Positions 37,399 through 46,604 of a DNA stretch of 62,260 bases are shown here, piece after piece; within the stretch, counting starts at the first letter, position 1; each line of letters starts with the position of its first letter. Where the stretch lies: NCBI RefSeq assembly GCF_002902285.1, contig NZ_PPRU01000038.1, forward strand, positions 1-62,260, in the 5' to 3' direction. Both the position numbers and the translations under genes were made by a program. Under the pieces are notes generated by a model, which had not been told where the DNA came from, made no database searches, and worked only from the letters and a program-made list of their open reading frames with translations. The stretch comes from Staphylococcus simulans (GTDB lineage Bacteria; Bacillota; Bacilli; Staphylococcales; Staphylococcaceae).

Positions 37399-39339
37399 TT
37401 GTTGAGTAATAGACAAATGAATATGTTACATCTTCTCATTGAGAAAGATGAGTATAAAACGATTGGGGAGTTAGCTGAACGGTTTGATGTATCTCAACGT
37501 ACTATCCAATATGATTTGGAAGGTATTGAAGATCATGCAAATCGTTTTAATTATCGTGTATATCGTAATAAATCATCAGGAGTGAAGGTTGAAGCATTAG
37601 ATAATTATTTGTTGGATGATGCTTCTCATACATTATGTGTGCATTATACAAAAGAAGAACGTGTTTTAAATATTACTTTGAAATTATTTGAGTCTGAAAC
37701 ACCGATTTCTTCTAATACATTGGCTGAAATGGTTAACGTTTCTAGAAGGACAATCGTTGAAGACTTAAAGGTCGTTCAAGAATGGTTAAATGCTTACCAC
37801 TTGGAGTTAAACTACATTAAGAATAAAGGTTTTAACATTCAGGGACATGAAGAAGATTATCGTAAAGCATATGCACATCAGATTCGCGCTTATTTTCGTA
37901 ATGCTGTTCCTTTTGCACGTTCTGGATTGTTTTCTGAAGATGAACTCATGAGAGTGAGACAAACTGTAGTAGATACTTTGAAGAATGAACATTATCACTT
38001 AGTACAATCAGCGACCGACGGTCTGATCTATCATGTGTTAATTGCCTTGCAACGCTTAAAGGAAGACTTCTCTTTTGATATTCCAGAAGATGAAGTTAAA
38101 CGATTATCTCAAACATCTCAATATGAAATTGCTACAAAGATGAAAGAGAACCTAGAAAAAGAATTCAAAATCGAGTTTCCAAAATCAGAAGCCATTTTTA
38201 TTACTTTACACCTATTAGGTTCAAAAGTTTCAGATGATGATAACCCAGGAAATAATTCTGAATTACAAACGTGGGTCACAGAGTTAATTAAACAAGTCAG
38301 CATCATATTATGTATCGATTTAACAAACGATCATAAACTACTCAACAACTTAATGATCCATATGAAGCCAGCAATACATCGTTTGAAGTTTGATATGACC
38401 CAAAAGAATCCCTTAAAAGACGAAATATATCAACGTTATCCTAACATTATAGAAGCGATTGAAAGTCATATTGATATCTTGGAAGAACCGCTTCACATCA
38501 CCTTCTCCCAAGACGAACTCGCCTTCATCGCGATTCACTTCGCATCTAGCATTGAACGCGTCTCAACACACGACAACAACAAAATCAAAGTCGTTCTATT
38601 ATGCGGTTCAGGTATTGGCACCTCCCAACTACTCAAAAGTAAACTCGCCAATACTTACCCGGAACTAGACATCGCAGATGCGTACTCAGTTTATCAAATT
38701 AACGAACAACAACTATTAAACGAAAAAGTAGATTACATCATCTCTACAGTTTCTTTTAATATCGACAGCATTCCAGTCATCCACGTGGATCCATTCCTAA
38801 ACAAAAATTCACGAGATAAACTGAATCACATGATTAATCAAGCAAGAGAACAACGCATAGCGATGATGAACGAGATGGGTGACGACTTACGTGCTTTACT
38901 ACCAAAGCATCGTATTTCAATAAATAATGAGGCATTAAACAAATCACAAGCGATTGATGTCTCAGTTCAATCACTTGTTGAAGATAGTATTGTAAAACCA
39001 GCATATGCGAAAGAAATTAAAATGCAGTTTGAAAAATTCGGTTCATACATGGTGATTAGTCCACATATCGCATTGATACATGCGAGTACAGAACAAGTGA
39101 TACAAGGTGCAGGGTTTGCGCTGACCTACTTTAAGCATGGTATTACATTTGGAAATCCAAATCATGACCCAGTGCATGTAGTTATTACCTTAGCGACGAA
39201 ATCACCTAAGATTCACTTGAAAGCATTAGGACAACTTAGTGAATTACTGATGAACAAAGATTCTCAAGCAGCATTTCTAAAAGGAAACGTAAGTGAAATA
39301 AATGAATATATTAACCAAGTGAGTATGAAAGGGGAGTAA
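37399..39339 (+). CDS. BglG/MtlR-type PTS-controlled activator
   Basis: A 646-residue regulator. Two N-terminal helix-turn-helix domains (LAERFDVSQRTIQYDL; LAEMVNVSRRTIVEDL) are followed by two PTS regulation domains with histidines, an EIIB-like domain (VVLLCGSGIGTSQLLKSKL, about 400-490) and a C-terminal EIIA-like domain (about 505-646, with the phosphorylatable histidine in PHIALIHAST). The TTG start at 37399 lies 8 bases after GGGAGG. Such proteins are phosphorylated by HPr and by their cognate EIIB. The cognate PTS follows at once, with a 3-base gap. Confidence 0.9.
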   Translation: MLSNRQMNMLHLLIEKDEYKTIGELAERFDVSQRTIQYDLEGIEDHANRFNYRVYRNKSSGVKVEALDNYLLDDASHTLCVHYTKEERVLNITLKLFESETPISSNTLAEMVNVSRRTIVEDLKVVQEWLNAYHLELNYIKNKGFNIQGHEEDYRKAYAHQIRAYFRNAVPFARSGLFSEDELMRVRQTVVDTLKNEHYHLVQSATDGLIYHVLIALQRLKEDFSFDIPEDEVKRLSQTSQYEIATKMKENLEKEFKIEFPKSEAIFITLHLLGSKVSDDDNPGNNSELQTWVTELIKQVSIILCIDLTNDHKLLNNLMIHMKPAIHRLKFDMTQKNPLKDEIYQRYPNIIEAIESHIDILEEPLHITFSQDELAFIAIHFASSIERVSTHDNNKIKVVLLCGSGIGTSQLLKSKLANTYPELDIADAYSVYQINEQQLLNEKVDYIISTVSFNIDSIPVIHVDPFLNKNSRDKLNHMINQAREQRIAMMNEMGDDLRALLPKHRISINNEALNKSQAIDVSVQSLVEDSIVKPAYAKEIKMQFEKFGSYMVISPHIALIHASTEQVIQGAGFALTYFKHGITFGNPNHDPVHVVITLATKSPKIHLKALGQLSELLMNKDSQAAFLKGNVSEINEYINQVSMKGE

Positions 39340-39342
39340 CAC

Positions 39343-39786
39343 GTGGCACTCGACATTTTGACTAAAGATAAAATCAAAGTGCAAGACCAAGTCCCAGACT
39401 GGTCACAAGCGATTACTGAAGCAGCACAACCTTTGTTAGAACAAGATTACATCGAGACAGGCTATATAGACGCGATGATTGACAGCGTTAAAGAATTAGG
39501 ACCTTACATTGTGATTGCGCCAGAGATTGCGATTGCGCATGCGAGACCAGAAGATAATGTGAATAAAGTAGGTTTAAGCCTACTGAAGTTAAATGAATCT
39601 ATCAATTTTGCTGAAGATAGTCATTACGCCTCATTAATCTTTGTATTAAGTGCGACAGATAATACATCACACTTAAATGTCTTACAAAGTTTAGCAGGTC
39701 TCTTAGGTAATAAAGAAGTTGTAAATCAATTATTAGCATCAAAAAATAGCGACGAAATTATCGAAATTATAAAGGAGAATGATTAA
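39343..39786 (+). CDS. PTS EIIA, ascorbate/mannitol-fructose type
   Basis: A 147-residue EIIA. The phosphorylated histidine is H66 in PEIAIAHARPED. It begins with GTG behind AGGGGAG, immediately after the regulator. It takes phosphate from HPr and passes it to the EIIB encoded next. It resembles UlaC/SgaA of L-ascorbate PTS systems. Confidence 0.88.
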   Translation: MALDILTKDKIKVQDQVPDWSQAITEAAQPLLEQDYIETGYIDAMIDSVKELGPYIVIAPEIAIAHARPEDNVNKVGLSLLKLNESINFAEDSHYASLIFVLSATDNTSHLNVLQSLAGLLGNKEVVNQLLASKNSDEIIEIIKEND

Positions 39787-39787
39787 G

Positions 39788-40072
39788 ATGAAAATTTTAG
39801 TAGTATGCGGACACGGATTAGGAAGTAGTTTCATGGTAGAAATGAATGCACAAGAGGCGTTAAGAAATATTAATGCACCATCAGATATTGAAGTTGAACA
39901 CAGTGACATTATGACAGCTAGTCCAGATATGGCAGACTTATTTATCTGCGGTCGTGACTTAGAAGAAAACGCAGAACGTTTAGGTAACGTGTTAGTACTG
40001 GATAACATTCTTGATAAAGATGAATTACAAGAAAAATTAGAAGCTAAATTAAAAGAAGATAACCTTATCTAA
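39788..40072 (+). CDS. PTS EIIB, ascorbate type
   Basis: A 94-residue EIIB of the lactose/ascorbate fold. The phosphocysteine is C7 in VVCGHGLGSSFM. The ATG at 39788 is used, with AAAGGAG at proper spacing; an upstream in-frame ATG at 39779 lies inside that ribosome site. It sits between EIIA and EIIC genes in one operon. Confidence 0.88.
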   Translation: MKILVVCGHGLGSSFMVEMNAQEALRNINAPSDIEVEHSDIMTASPDMADLFICGRDLEENAERLGNVLVLDNILDKDELQEKLEAKLKEDNLI

Positions 40073-40092
40073 TTGAAGGGGAGGGATAAGCC

Positions 40093-41448
40093 ATGCAAGC
40101 GATCTTAGATTTTATTGTCGATATACTCAGTCAACCTGCAATTCTTGTTGCGCTTATTGCACTGGTAGGTTTAATTGTTCAAAAGAAATCCGCTTCACAA
40201 ATTACTACAGGTACAATTAAGACAATTTTAGGTTTCTTAATCTTAAGTGCTGGTGCAGATGTTGTAGTAAAATCATTAGAACCATTCGGTAAGATTTTCC
40301 AACATGCTTTTGGTGTACAAGGGGTCGTACCAAATAACGAAGCGATTATTTCATTAGCATTAAAAGACTATGGTACAACAGCTGCATTAATCATGGTATG
40401 TGGTATGTTAGTGAACATCTTAATTGCACGTTTCACTAACTTGAAATACATTTTCTTAACAGGTCACCATACATTCTATATGGCAGCATTCTTAGCAATC
40501 TTACTTACAGTAGGTCATATTAAAGGTTCATTAACAGTAATTATTGGGGCTATCATTTTAGGTTTAATTATGGCAGTCTTCCCAGCATTGCTTCAACCGA
40601 CAATGCGTAAGATTACAGGTAATGATCAAGTCGCATTAGGACACTTTGGTTCTATTAGTTACTGGGCAGCAGGTGCTGTAGGTAAATTGTTTAGTGGTAA
40701 ATCTAAATCAACGGAAGATATTAAATTCCCTAAAGGGTTAAGTTTCTTACGTGAAAGTACTATCAGTATTTCATTAACAATGATTGCATTGTACATTATC
40801 GCTTGTCTGTTTGCGGGACCTGGTTATGTACATAGTGAAATCAGTGATGGTCAAAGCTTTATTGTATTCTCATTAATCCAAGGTGTAACATTCGCAGCAG
40901 GTGTATTCATCATCTTAACTGGTGTACGTTTAATCTTGGCTGAAATTGTACCTGCATTCAAAGGAATTTCAGAGAAATTGGTACCGAACTCTAAACCAGC
41001 TTTAGACTGTCCGATTGTCTTCCCATATGCACAAAACGCAGTATTAATTGGGTTCTTCGTAAGTTTCATCACTGGTGTATTAGGTATGTTCATCATGTTC
41101 CTAATTGGTGGTGTAGTTATCTTACCAGGTGTAGTTCCTCACTTCTTCTTAGGTGCTACAGCAGGTGTATTCGGTAACGCACGAGGTGGTATTAAAGGTG
41201 CAGTTGCAGGGGCAGTCATTAATGGTTTATTAATCACATTCTTACCATTACTGTTCTTACCGTTCCTAGGAGATTTAGGCGTAGCTGCAACAACATTCTC
41301 AGATACAGACTTCTTAGTTGTAGGTATTGTCTTTGGTAATATCGTTAAATTCTTAGGACTAATTGGCGCTATCATTGCGATTGTAGTCATTGGTGCTGCA
41401 GCATTTATCTTACAAGGCAGAGCGAATAAAAAAGCAGAAAGTAAATAA
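40093..41448 (+). CDS. PTS EIIC, ascorbate (UlaA/SgaT) family
   Basis: A 451-residue membrane protein with about 11 hydrophobic segments and UlaA-family motifs: VGLIVQKKSASQITTGTIKT near the N-terminus, and DYGTTAALIMVCGMLVNI and NLKYIFLTGHHTFYMA in the first third. It translocates and phosphorylates L-ascorbate or a related acid sugar. No ulaD, ulaE, ulaF or ulaG gene is nearby, so the downstream pathway must be elsewhere or the substrate differs. The ribosome site is GGGGAGGG. Confidence 0.87.
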   Translation: MQAILDFIVDILSQPAILVALIALVGLIVQKKSASQITTGTIKTILGFLILSAGADVVVKSLEPFGKIFQHAFGVQGVVPNNEAIISLALKDYGTTAALIMVCGMLVNILIARFTNLKYIFLTGHHTFYMAAFLAILLTVGHIKGSLTVIIGAIILGLIMAVFPALLQPTMRKITGNDQVALGHFGSISYWAAGAVGKLFSGKSKSTEDIKFPKGLSFLRESTISISLTMIALYIIACLFAGPGYVHSEISDGQSFIVFSLIQGVTFAAGVFIILTGVRLILAEIVPAFKGISEKLVPNSKPALDCPIVFPYAQNAVLIGFFVSFITGVLGMFIMFLIGGVVILPGVVPHFFLGATAGVFGNARGGIKGAVAGAVINGLLITFLPLLFLPFLGDLGVAATTFSDTDFLVVGIVFGNIVKFLGLIGAIIAIVVIGAAAFILQGRANKKAESK

Positions 41449-41457
41449 CATAATTTT

Positions 41458-41496
41458 AAGAACCAGCTATTCAGAGTAGAGTAGCTGGTTCTTTAT
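41458..41496 (+). terminator. Terminator of the PTS operon
   Basis: AAGAACCAGCTA pairs perfectly with TAGCTGGTTCTT, followed by TAT. Confidence 0.82.
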
Positions 41497-41650
41497 ATTT
41501 AATAATAAATAGAGATTCCTTAGAAAATGGAAAAAGAAAGAACAAAAAATGACAATTAAGGTATATTTAACATTATTATAAAATAATATTATATTTTGAT
41601 AATAATTACATAATAAAGTTTTATAAATATTACTAACGAGGAAGATATTT

Positions 41651-41881
41651 ATGTTGAGATTCTTATTGCTGTTGGTTGTTGTAGGTTTGATCTATGTGAT
41701 TGTTAAGTACCTGTATATAGTTGTTTCCAAATTTTTGAAACATTATCCGTATACTAAGGATAACTATATAGTTAAAAACATCCTTCTTGTTTCTGACACG
41801 AAGTATAGCTTTATCGATTTCATTATTATTATGACTTTAGTTTATCTGGCTTTTTATAGTAACTTTTTCAAAATTACATAG
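41651..41881 (+). CDS. Small membrane protein
   Basis: A 76-residue protein with two hydrophobic helices (LRFLLLLVVVGLIYVIVKYLYIVV at residues 2-25 and FIDFIIIMTLVYLAFYSNFF near the C-terminus) and a short charged loop with several lysines between. CGAGGAAG precedes the ATG. I do not recognise a family. It stands alone before the DUF805 gene. Confidence 0.6.
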   Translation: MLRFLLLLVVVGLIYVIVKYLYIVVSKFLKHYPYTKDNYIVKNILLVSDTKYSFIDFIIIMTLVYLAFYSNFFKIT

Positions 41882-41902
41882 ATTTAATTCAACTTTCTTT
41901 AG

Positions 41903-41927
41903 TATAATAAAGTGGTTGTTATAACCA
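41903..41927 (+). promoter_or_regulatory. -10 element with GntR-type operator-like site
   Basis: TATAAT (41903-41908) is followed by TTGTTATAACCA (41916-41927). This differs at one base from the palindrome TGGTTATAACCA that sits in the same position behind the -10 of the GntR gene at 44689. It suggests that the DUF805 gene might share that regulator; chance similarity is possible. Confidence 0.4.
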
Positions 41928-41949
41928 AATCAAATAGGGACGGTGCAGC

Positions 41950-42501
41950 ATGAGAGAACAAGCAAGTTTTGGTCAGTGTTTCGGGTTATTTTTGAAAAAC
42001 TATTTTAATTTTAAAGGATGTACATCAAGGCAAGAATATTGGTACACGATCGCATGGGTAGCTATCTTAACTACACCAATTACAATAGGTGGCTTTTTCA
42101 GTTTTCTAGGGTATGTGTCTGGAATGATGTATTTTGCGGGAATGGCAGGTATGTTCATTCTGACAATGTTTACGTTTATTCTTTCTTTATTAGTAAGACG
42201 ATTTCATGATAATGGAAAATCAATGTTCATCCCGATTCTTTTTATGGTAATGTCAATGACTATTCCATATCTTCCGGATTTAACATTCAATCAGTTTGGT
42301 ACAGGTCATCCAAACTTTATTACAGTAATTATGCTTATTATTCATATTTCATTTATACCGGTTACACTTGGATTAGGTATCTATTGCTTTGTAATTACAT
42401 TGTTACCAAGCAAAGTTGTGAATAATAAATATCGTAAAGATAAAGTTGAACCAAAGCCTGAAGAGAAACAAGAAGTTAAGTCATTTTCAAAGACGTTATA
42501 A
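41950..42501 (+). CDS. DUF805 family membrane protein
   Basis: A 183-residue protein with four hydrophobic segments. The DUF805 signature is present at the N-terminus (FNFKGCTSRQEYWYTIAW) and in the loop LLVRRFHDNGKS. The C-terminus is a lysine/glutamate-rich cytoplasmic tail. DUF805 proteins are widespread inner-membrane proteins without a firm function. The promoter carries a GntR-operator-like site. Confidence 0.85.
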   Translation: MREQASFGQCFGLFLKNYFNFKGCTSRQEYWYTIAWVAILTTPITIGGFFSFLGYVSGMMYFAGMAGMFILTMFTFILSLLVRRFHDNGKSMFIPILFMVMSMTIPYLPDLTFNQFGTGHPNFITVIMLIIHISFIPVTLGLGIYCFVITLLPSKVVNNKYRKDKVEPKPEEKQEVKSFSKTL

Positions 42502-42507
42502 AACAAG

Positions 42508-42554
42508 AAATCCACCTCAAATGCTGCTTAAAAGTGATGGAGGTGGATTTTATT
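42508..42554. terminator. Bidirectional terminator
   Basis: AAATCCACCTC pairs perfectly with GAGGTGGATTT between convergent genes, with TAT TTA after it. Confidence 0.82.
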
Positions 42555-43166
42555 TACGATATTTTTAATTTTTCAAATGCCATAATATGAATGTTTTCTT
42601 GGTTTAGGAATTGTTCAATCTTTGCTTGTTCTTTGCCATTAACTGATTTGGCAGATTGTTGTAAAGCTTTGATTTCTTCTTTAGGTAATTTGCTGTTTTT
42701 AATTTTGTCAGATGAGTTTTCAATACTTTTATCAAGGTTCATCATAACTTTGTTATTAGATTGGGTGAATTTGCTTATACGGTCTGCATTAGATTGATAG
42801 TTGTTAGGTAACTTATTGTTTTGAATATAATTTGAGAAGTTTTGATCATTCTCTTTTTTATATGACTGGCTTTCTTTATTTTATCGATGTCTTTTTGAGT
42901 TAATTCTTTTTCTGGATTAGAGAGTACTTCATAGTAATTACCTGCCTTTGTTAATTTTTTATCACTATCTAAATACAGTTGAATATCTTTTTTCATTTGT
43001 GACTTTGAAATGGTAGATTGAGTAGCTTTCTTATCAAAGTATTGAGTAGGAATACTTGCTGTTTTAACTGTCTTCTCTTTTTCTTCGCTTTCTGTTTTAT
43101 TTGTGCTGCATCAAACAACAAATAAAATGACAGTGAGTATTAAAACAATATTTGATAGTTTTTCAT
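42554..43166 (-). pseudogene. NDxxF-motif lipoprotein, multiple lesions
   Basis: Read in pieces, the minus strand encodes a staphylococcal lipoprotein of about 200 residues. After GAGGAGAA and ATG at 43166, a run of five A puts the start out of frame by one base. The next frame gives KLSNIVLILTVILFVV, a TGA where the lipobox residue should be, then CSTNKTESEE. The body continues to KKASHI, where AAAAAAGAG causes a second shift. The family motif NDQNF and the rest to LKIS at 42554 follow in the final frame. At least three lesions make a functional product unlikely. It is probably decayed, or partly mis-sequenced at A-runs. Confidence 0.7.
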
Positions 43167-43244
43167 GAAAATTCTCCTCTTGTTGATTTTTTGTTTTTTG
43201 TTCATCAGTTTCAAATTACTAACATGCTTTAATTCAAGATAAAG

Positions 43245-43412
43245 CTACCGATCTTCTTTGGTTTTAAATACAAGGAACATAATTAAGGTAACCACTAAAG
43301 GAAGTAGGAAGGCATCAGATAAGTCTATCTTTTTGTCGAAGATAAACATCATCGAGTTGTAAATAATCAAGGCTAGTATGTAGAATAGTATGAATCTCAC
43401 AATCCCCTTCAT
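43245..43412 (-). CDS. Small membrane protein, 55 residues
   Basis: Starting from the ATG at 43412 behind GAGAGGTG, the protein has two membrane helices (VRFILFYILALIIYNSMMFIF and AFLLPLVVTLIMFLVF) and a charged end KTKEDR. The earlier ATG at 43427 lies within the ribosome site. It is upstream of the lipoprotein relic on the same strand. Family not recognised. Confidence 0.6.
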   Translation of the reverse strand: MKGIVRFILFYILALIIYNSMMFIFDKKIDLSDAFLLPLVVTLIMFLVFKTKEDR

Positions 43413-43586
43413 AGAATCACCTCTCAAAAGTTCTTGTTATTTAATAATTATAACAAACAATAATAATTTGTTTTAGTGTTGATTTTAAAGGTTTATAAAA
43501 TCATTGGTTAACTCACTGTTTTTACATGACTTATAGTAAAATAAAAAAGAAAACTATCAAGATATACATAAGGGTGAGACGTGAAA

Positions 43587-44498
43587 ATGGCTGATATTAA
43601 ATTATTTGATGTGAATGGTGACGATGTAAGGGAATTAACAGGGCAATCAGTGACAATTGAGAAGGAACTTCAAACGATGATTGAGAATCATTTGGAGACT
43701 TTTTTAGGAGTTAAATTTCTCGCAAGTGAGTATACAACAGGAAGAAGACATGGCGGACGTATAGATACATTAGGCATTGATGAAAATAATGTACCTGTGA
43801 TTATTGAATATAAACGTACGACTAATGAAAATGTGATTAACCAAGGCTTATTTTATTTGGATTGGTTGCTTGATCATAAAGGTGAATTTCAAATGAAAGT
43901 AATGCAACAACTAGGTAGAACAGCATCTGAAGAGATTGATTGGTCGAATCCACGTTTGGTTTGTATCGCTGGTAACTTTACTAAGTATGATGAACATGCG
44001 GTGCAATTGATTGATCGTAATATTGAGTTATATCGATACAGCTATTATGATAATCGCTACTTATTATTAGAACTTGTAAATGTGAATACACCGCAAGTGA
44101 AACCAGTTGTACAATCGACAAGTCATCATAAAGCGAGTCATAAAAGTTTGTTTTTAATAAATGTTGAGTTAGCTTCAGATGAACTAACACAGTTATACGA
44201 TGATTTATATAACTATGTTATGAGCTTAGGGGATGACGTGCAGTTTAAAGCACAAAAGTTCTATGGTGCCTTTAAACGTATTAAGAACTTTGTGTGCGTT
44301 GAAATGTTGCCGAAGAAAGGTATTATTCTTATGTATGTCAGAATAGACACGACAGATATAGAATGGGAACCAGGATTTAGTAAAGATATGACACACATAG
44401 GTCATTATGGCACTGGTAATGTCGCCTTAACATTGAGAAACAAAAAGGATTTAGAAAAGGCTAAGTCATTTATTGAAGCGAGTTATGAGAATAACTAA
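43587..44498 (+). CDS. DUF5655-type protein with PD-(D/E)XK nuclease-like domain
   Basis: A 303-residue protein. The first 130 residues have a restriction-nuclease-like core, GGRIDTLGIDENNVPVIIEYKR, in which D, E and K would form the metal site, followed by NQGLFYLDWLLDHK. The C-terminal 100 residues (YDDLYNYVMSLGDDVQFKAQKFYGAFKRIKNFVCVEMLPKK) match the DUF5655 pattern. The ATG at 43587 has GGTGAG at 9 bases; the in-frame GTG at 43581 is too close. Similar proteins are common in bacteria and resemble NucS/Mrr-type endonucleases; activity here is unproven. It is single, with a terminator after it. Confidence 0.75.
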   Translation: MADIKLFDVNGDDVRELTGQSVTIEKELQTMIENHLETFLGVKFLASEYTTGRRHGGRIDTLGIDENNVPVIIEYKRTTNENVINQGLFYLDWLLDHKGEFQMKVMQQLGRTASEEIDWSNPRLVCIAGNFTKYDEHAVQLIDRNIELYRYSYYDNRYLLLELVNVNTPQVKPVVQSTSHHKASHKSLFLINVELASDELTQLYDDLYNYVMSLGDDVQFKAQKFYGAFKRIKNFVCVEMLPKKGIILMYVRIDTTDIEWEPGFSKDMTHIGHYGTGNVALTLRNKKDLEKAKSFIEASYENN

Positions 44499-44559
44499 TG
44501 AATGGTACGTATATAATGATGTACATGTGTTAAAATGATAGGCAATTGATAGTAGGGTG

Positions 44560-44592
44560 GAACTGTTGATGACTCAGCAGTTCTCTTTTTTA
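44560..44592 (+). terminator. Terminator after the DUF5655 gene
   Basis: GAACTGTTGA pairs with TCAGCAGTTC (one mismatch) and is followed by TCTTTTTT. Confidence 0.72.
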
Positions 44593-44630
44593 ATAGGGCA
44601 AGAAAAATTGAAATTTTTTCAAAAAAAGTA

Positions 44631-44676
44631 ATGACAGCCCTTACAAACTCAATTATAATAAAAGTGGTTATAACCA
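44631..44676 (+). promoter_or_regulatory. Promoter and GntR operator of the gnb-like locus
   Basis: ATGACA (44631-44636), a 17-base spacer and TATAAT (44654-44659) form a good sigma-A promoter. The perfect palindrome TGGTTATAACCA (44665-44676) follows directly and ends just before the ribosome site. It fits the TGGTNTANACCA type bound by NagR/YvoA-like GntR regulators, so autoregulation is likely. Confidence 0.7.
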
Positions 44677-44688
44677 GAGGTGATAAAA

Positions 44689-45402
44689 ATGAATAACTCT
44701 AAAGCTCCGTTATATTTCCAAGTGTATGAAGATATAAAGACTCGGATTGTAAACGGTGAATATGAGGAAGGAGCAAAATTACCATCTGAAAGAAAATTAT
44801 GTGATTTGTATGATGTGAGTCGTATTACGATTCGTGAGTCACTGGATCGTTTGGAACAGGAACAAATGATCAGACGTGAACATGGAAAGGGCTCGATTGT
44901 ACTAGGAAATCATTATACACAAGTGTTAAACAGTCTTTATAGTTTCAAAGATGAGATTGAGAAGAATGGAAAGCAGGCAAGTACGAAAGTAATCAGTATG
45001 GAACGTATTGATGCGACGCCATTCTTACAAGAGAAAATGGGCTTAAAATCATTTCACTCAGTGTACCGTTTAATACGTTTAAGGCTCGCAAATGACCAGC
45101 CGATGATTTATGAAATTACATATTTACCAGTAAGATTATGTGAAGGGTTGGATAAATTCGATTTTAACCATCACTCACTCTATGAAACATTAGATCAGTA
45201 TTATGATATTCAGATTGATAATGCATATGAAAGATTAAGTGCGATTAAATTGAATAAGAGTATTGCGGATTTATTGAATGAAAGCATTAACGCAAGTTGT
45301 ATGTTCATTGAACGTGTCAGTTACGTTAAAGGTGAAATCATTGAGTATACGCAATCTTATGCAGGTGGTAATAATTACAAATACACAGTGCAGCTGCTTT
45401 AA
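44689..45402 (+). CDS. GntR/HutC-family regulator (GnbR/NagR-like)
   Basis: A 237-residue regulator with an N-terminal winged helix (LPSERKLCDLYDVSRITIRESLDRLEQEQMI) and a C-terminal UTRA effector domain (about 85-237) that binds amino-sugar phosphates in relatives. The ATG at 44689 follows GAGGTGAT. The neighbouring genes for galacto-/lacto-N-biose use make a HexNAc-6-phosphate or GalN-6-phosphate effector likely. Operator-like sites precede it, the agaS gene and possibly the DUF805 gene. Confidence 0.87.
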   Translation: MNNSKAPLYFQVYEDIKTRIVNGEYEEGAKLPSERKLCDLYDVSRITIRESLDRLEQEQMIRREHGKGSIVLGNHYTQVLNSLYSFKDEIEKNGKQASTKVISMERIDATPFLQEKMGLKSFHSVYRLIRLRLANDQPMIYEITYLPVRLCEGLDKFDFNHHSLYETLDQYYDIQIDNAYERLSAIKLNKSIADLLNESINASCMFIERVSYVKGEIIEYTQSYAGGNNYKYTVQLL

Positions 45403-45425
45403 GCTCTGTGTATTCATAATACAAC

Positions 45426-45437
45426 TGGTTATGACAA
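45426..45437 (+). promoter_or_regulatory. Second GntR operator-like site before agaS
   Basis: TGGTTATGACAA matches the palindrome TGGTTATAACCA at 10 of 12 positions. It lies between the regulator gene and the agaS ribosome site, consistent with separate control of the catabolic operon. Confidence 0.5.
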
Positions 45438-45467
45438 CATAACAACATAGTAGGAGGTAGAATCATT

Positions 45468-46580
45468 TTGAAGACAACAGATACTTATAGAGAAATACAA
45501 CAACAGCCTTCTGTGTGGAAGAAAACGTTCGATATTGTAAATGATGTTTCAGCGGATTTCAAACGATTCATTGAAGCCATTGAACATAATGAATCGACTG
45601 ACAAATTTAAAGTTATTTTCACTGGCGCAGGTTCAAGTGCATATGTCGGCGACATTGCGCGTTTGGCCGTGGATAATAATAAATTCCCGAAATGGAGCTT
45701 TGAATCTGTACCGACAACACACTTTGTGACAAATCCGGGCACATATATCGACGATGCAACAACATACTTAGTGGTTTCCTTCGCAAGATCAGGTAATAGC
45801 CCTGAAACGCAAGGCACAGTAGAATTATTTAACCAATTGTCACAACACGTTTATCACGTTTTCATCACAAACAATAAAGAAGGATTCTTAGGACGTTACG
45901 CAGATACTGAGAATGCATTCAAAGTTATCTTGCCAGATGAAACGAATGATAAATCACTCGCAATGACATCAAGTTTCTCAACTATGTTATTGGCAGCATG
46001 CTTATTATTCAGTTCAGAAGAAATCGATGAAGCTTACTTTAAACGTGTCGAACAGAACTTCAGTTGGATTGATGCACATGCAAGAGAAGTTGCAGCGCAA
46101 CCGTTCAAGAAAATCTTTTATGCCGGCACAGGCATGCAAGGTGAGTTGACCAAAGAAGTCAGCTTGAAACTAAACGAGTTGACTGCAGGTGCGATTGAAA
46201 TTGCGAAAGAAACTACACTTGGATTCAGACACGGTCCTAAAGCAGGTTTGAATGACAATGCATTATTCATCATGTTGAGAGGCGCAAATGACTATCAACG
46301 TCGTTATGAAGCAGATGTGATTCATGAAATCGATATGCCAGAACGTAACTATCAAATCTTAGTGTTAGACGGTAAAACAAGTGATGATGCATTCACATTT
46401 ACTTTCCCAAATGCTGAACATGACAGTGATTTAGAGTTGACGCTTGCGTATTTGATTTTCGGACAGTTATTAGCGTTTTATAAATCTGTTCAATTAGGAT
46501 TGAATCCAGATAATCCAAGTCCAAATGGATTTATCAACCGTGTCGTTAAAGGTGTCACGATTTATCCATTTGAAGCTTAA
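45468..46580 (+). CDS. agaS: SIS-domain sugar-phosphate isomerase/deaminase (AgaS/GnbE-like)
   Basis: A 370-residue protein with two SIS domains (FTGAGSSAYVGDIARL, VVSFARSGNSPETQGTVEL; second at about 215-345 with GTGMQGELTKEVSLKLNELTAG and FRHGPKAGL). AgaS/GnbE enzymes convert galactosamine-6-phosphate to tagatose-6-phosphate with release of ammonia. It starts at TTG behind GGAGGTAG. It is first of an operon with a GH35 galactosidase, mannose-type PTS and NagA, the same set as Lactobacillus gnbEGBCDAF and pneumococcal bgaC-agaS. Tagatose-6-phosphate would then need lacC/lacD-type enzymes, not present here. Confidence 0.88.
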   Translation: MKTTDTYREIQQQPSVWKKTFDIVNDVSADFKRFIEAIEHNESTDKFKVIFTGAGSSAYVGDIARLAVDNNKFPKWSFESVPTTHFVTNPGTYIDDATTYLVVSFARSGNSPETQGTVELFNQLSQHVYHVFITNNKEGFLGRYADTENAFKVILPDETNDKSLAMTSSFSTMLLAACLLFSSEEIDEAYFKRVEQNFSWIDAHAREVAAQPFKKIFYAGTGMQGELTKEVSLKLNELTAGAIEIAKETTLGFRHGPKAGLNDNALFIMLRGANDYQRRYEADVIHEIDMPERNYQILVLDGKTSDDAFTFTFPNAEHDSDLELTLAYLIFGQLLAFYKSVQLGLNPDNPSPNGFINRVVKGVTIYPFEA

Positions 46581-46604
46581 GACACAATATTCAAGGAGGC
46601 GAGC

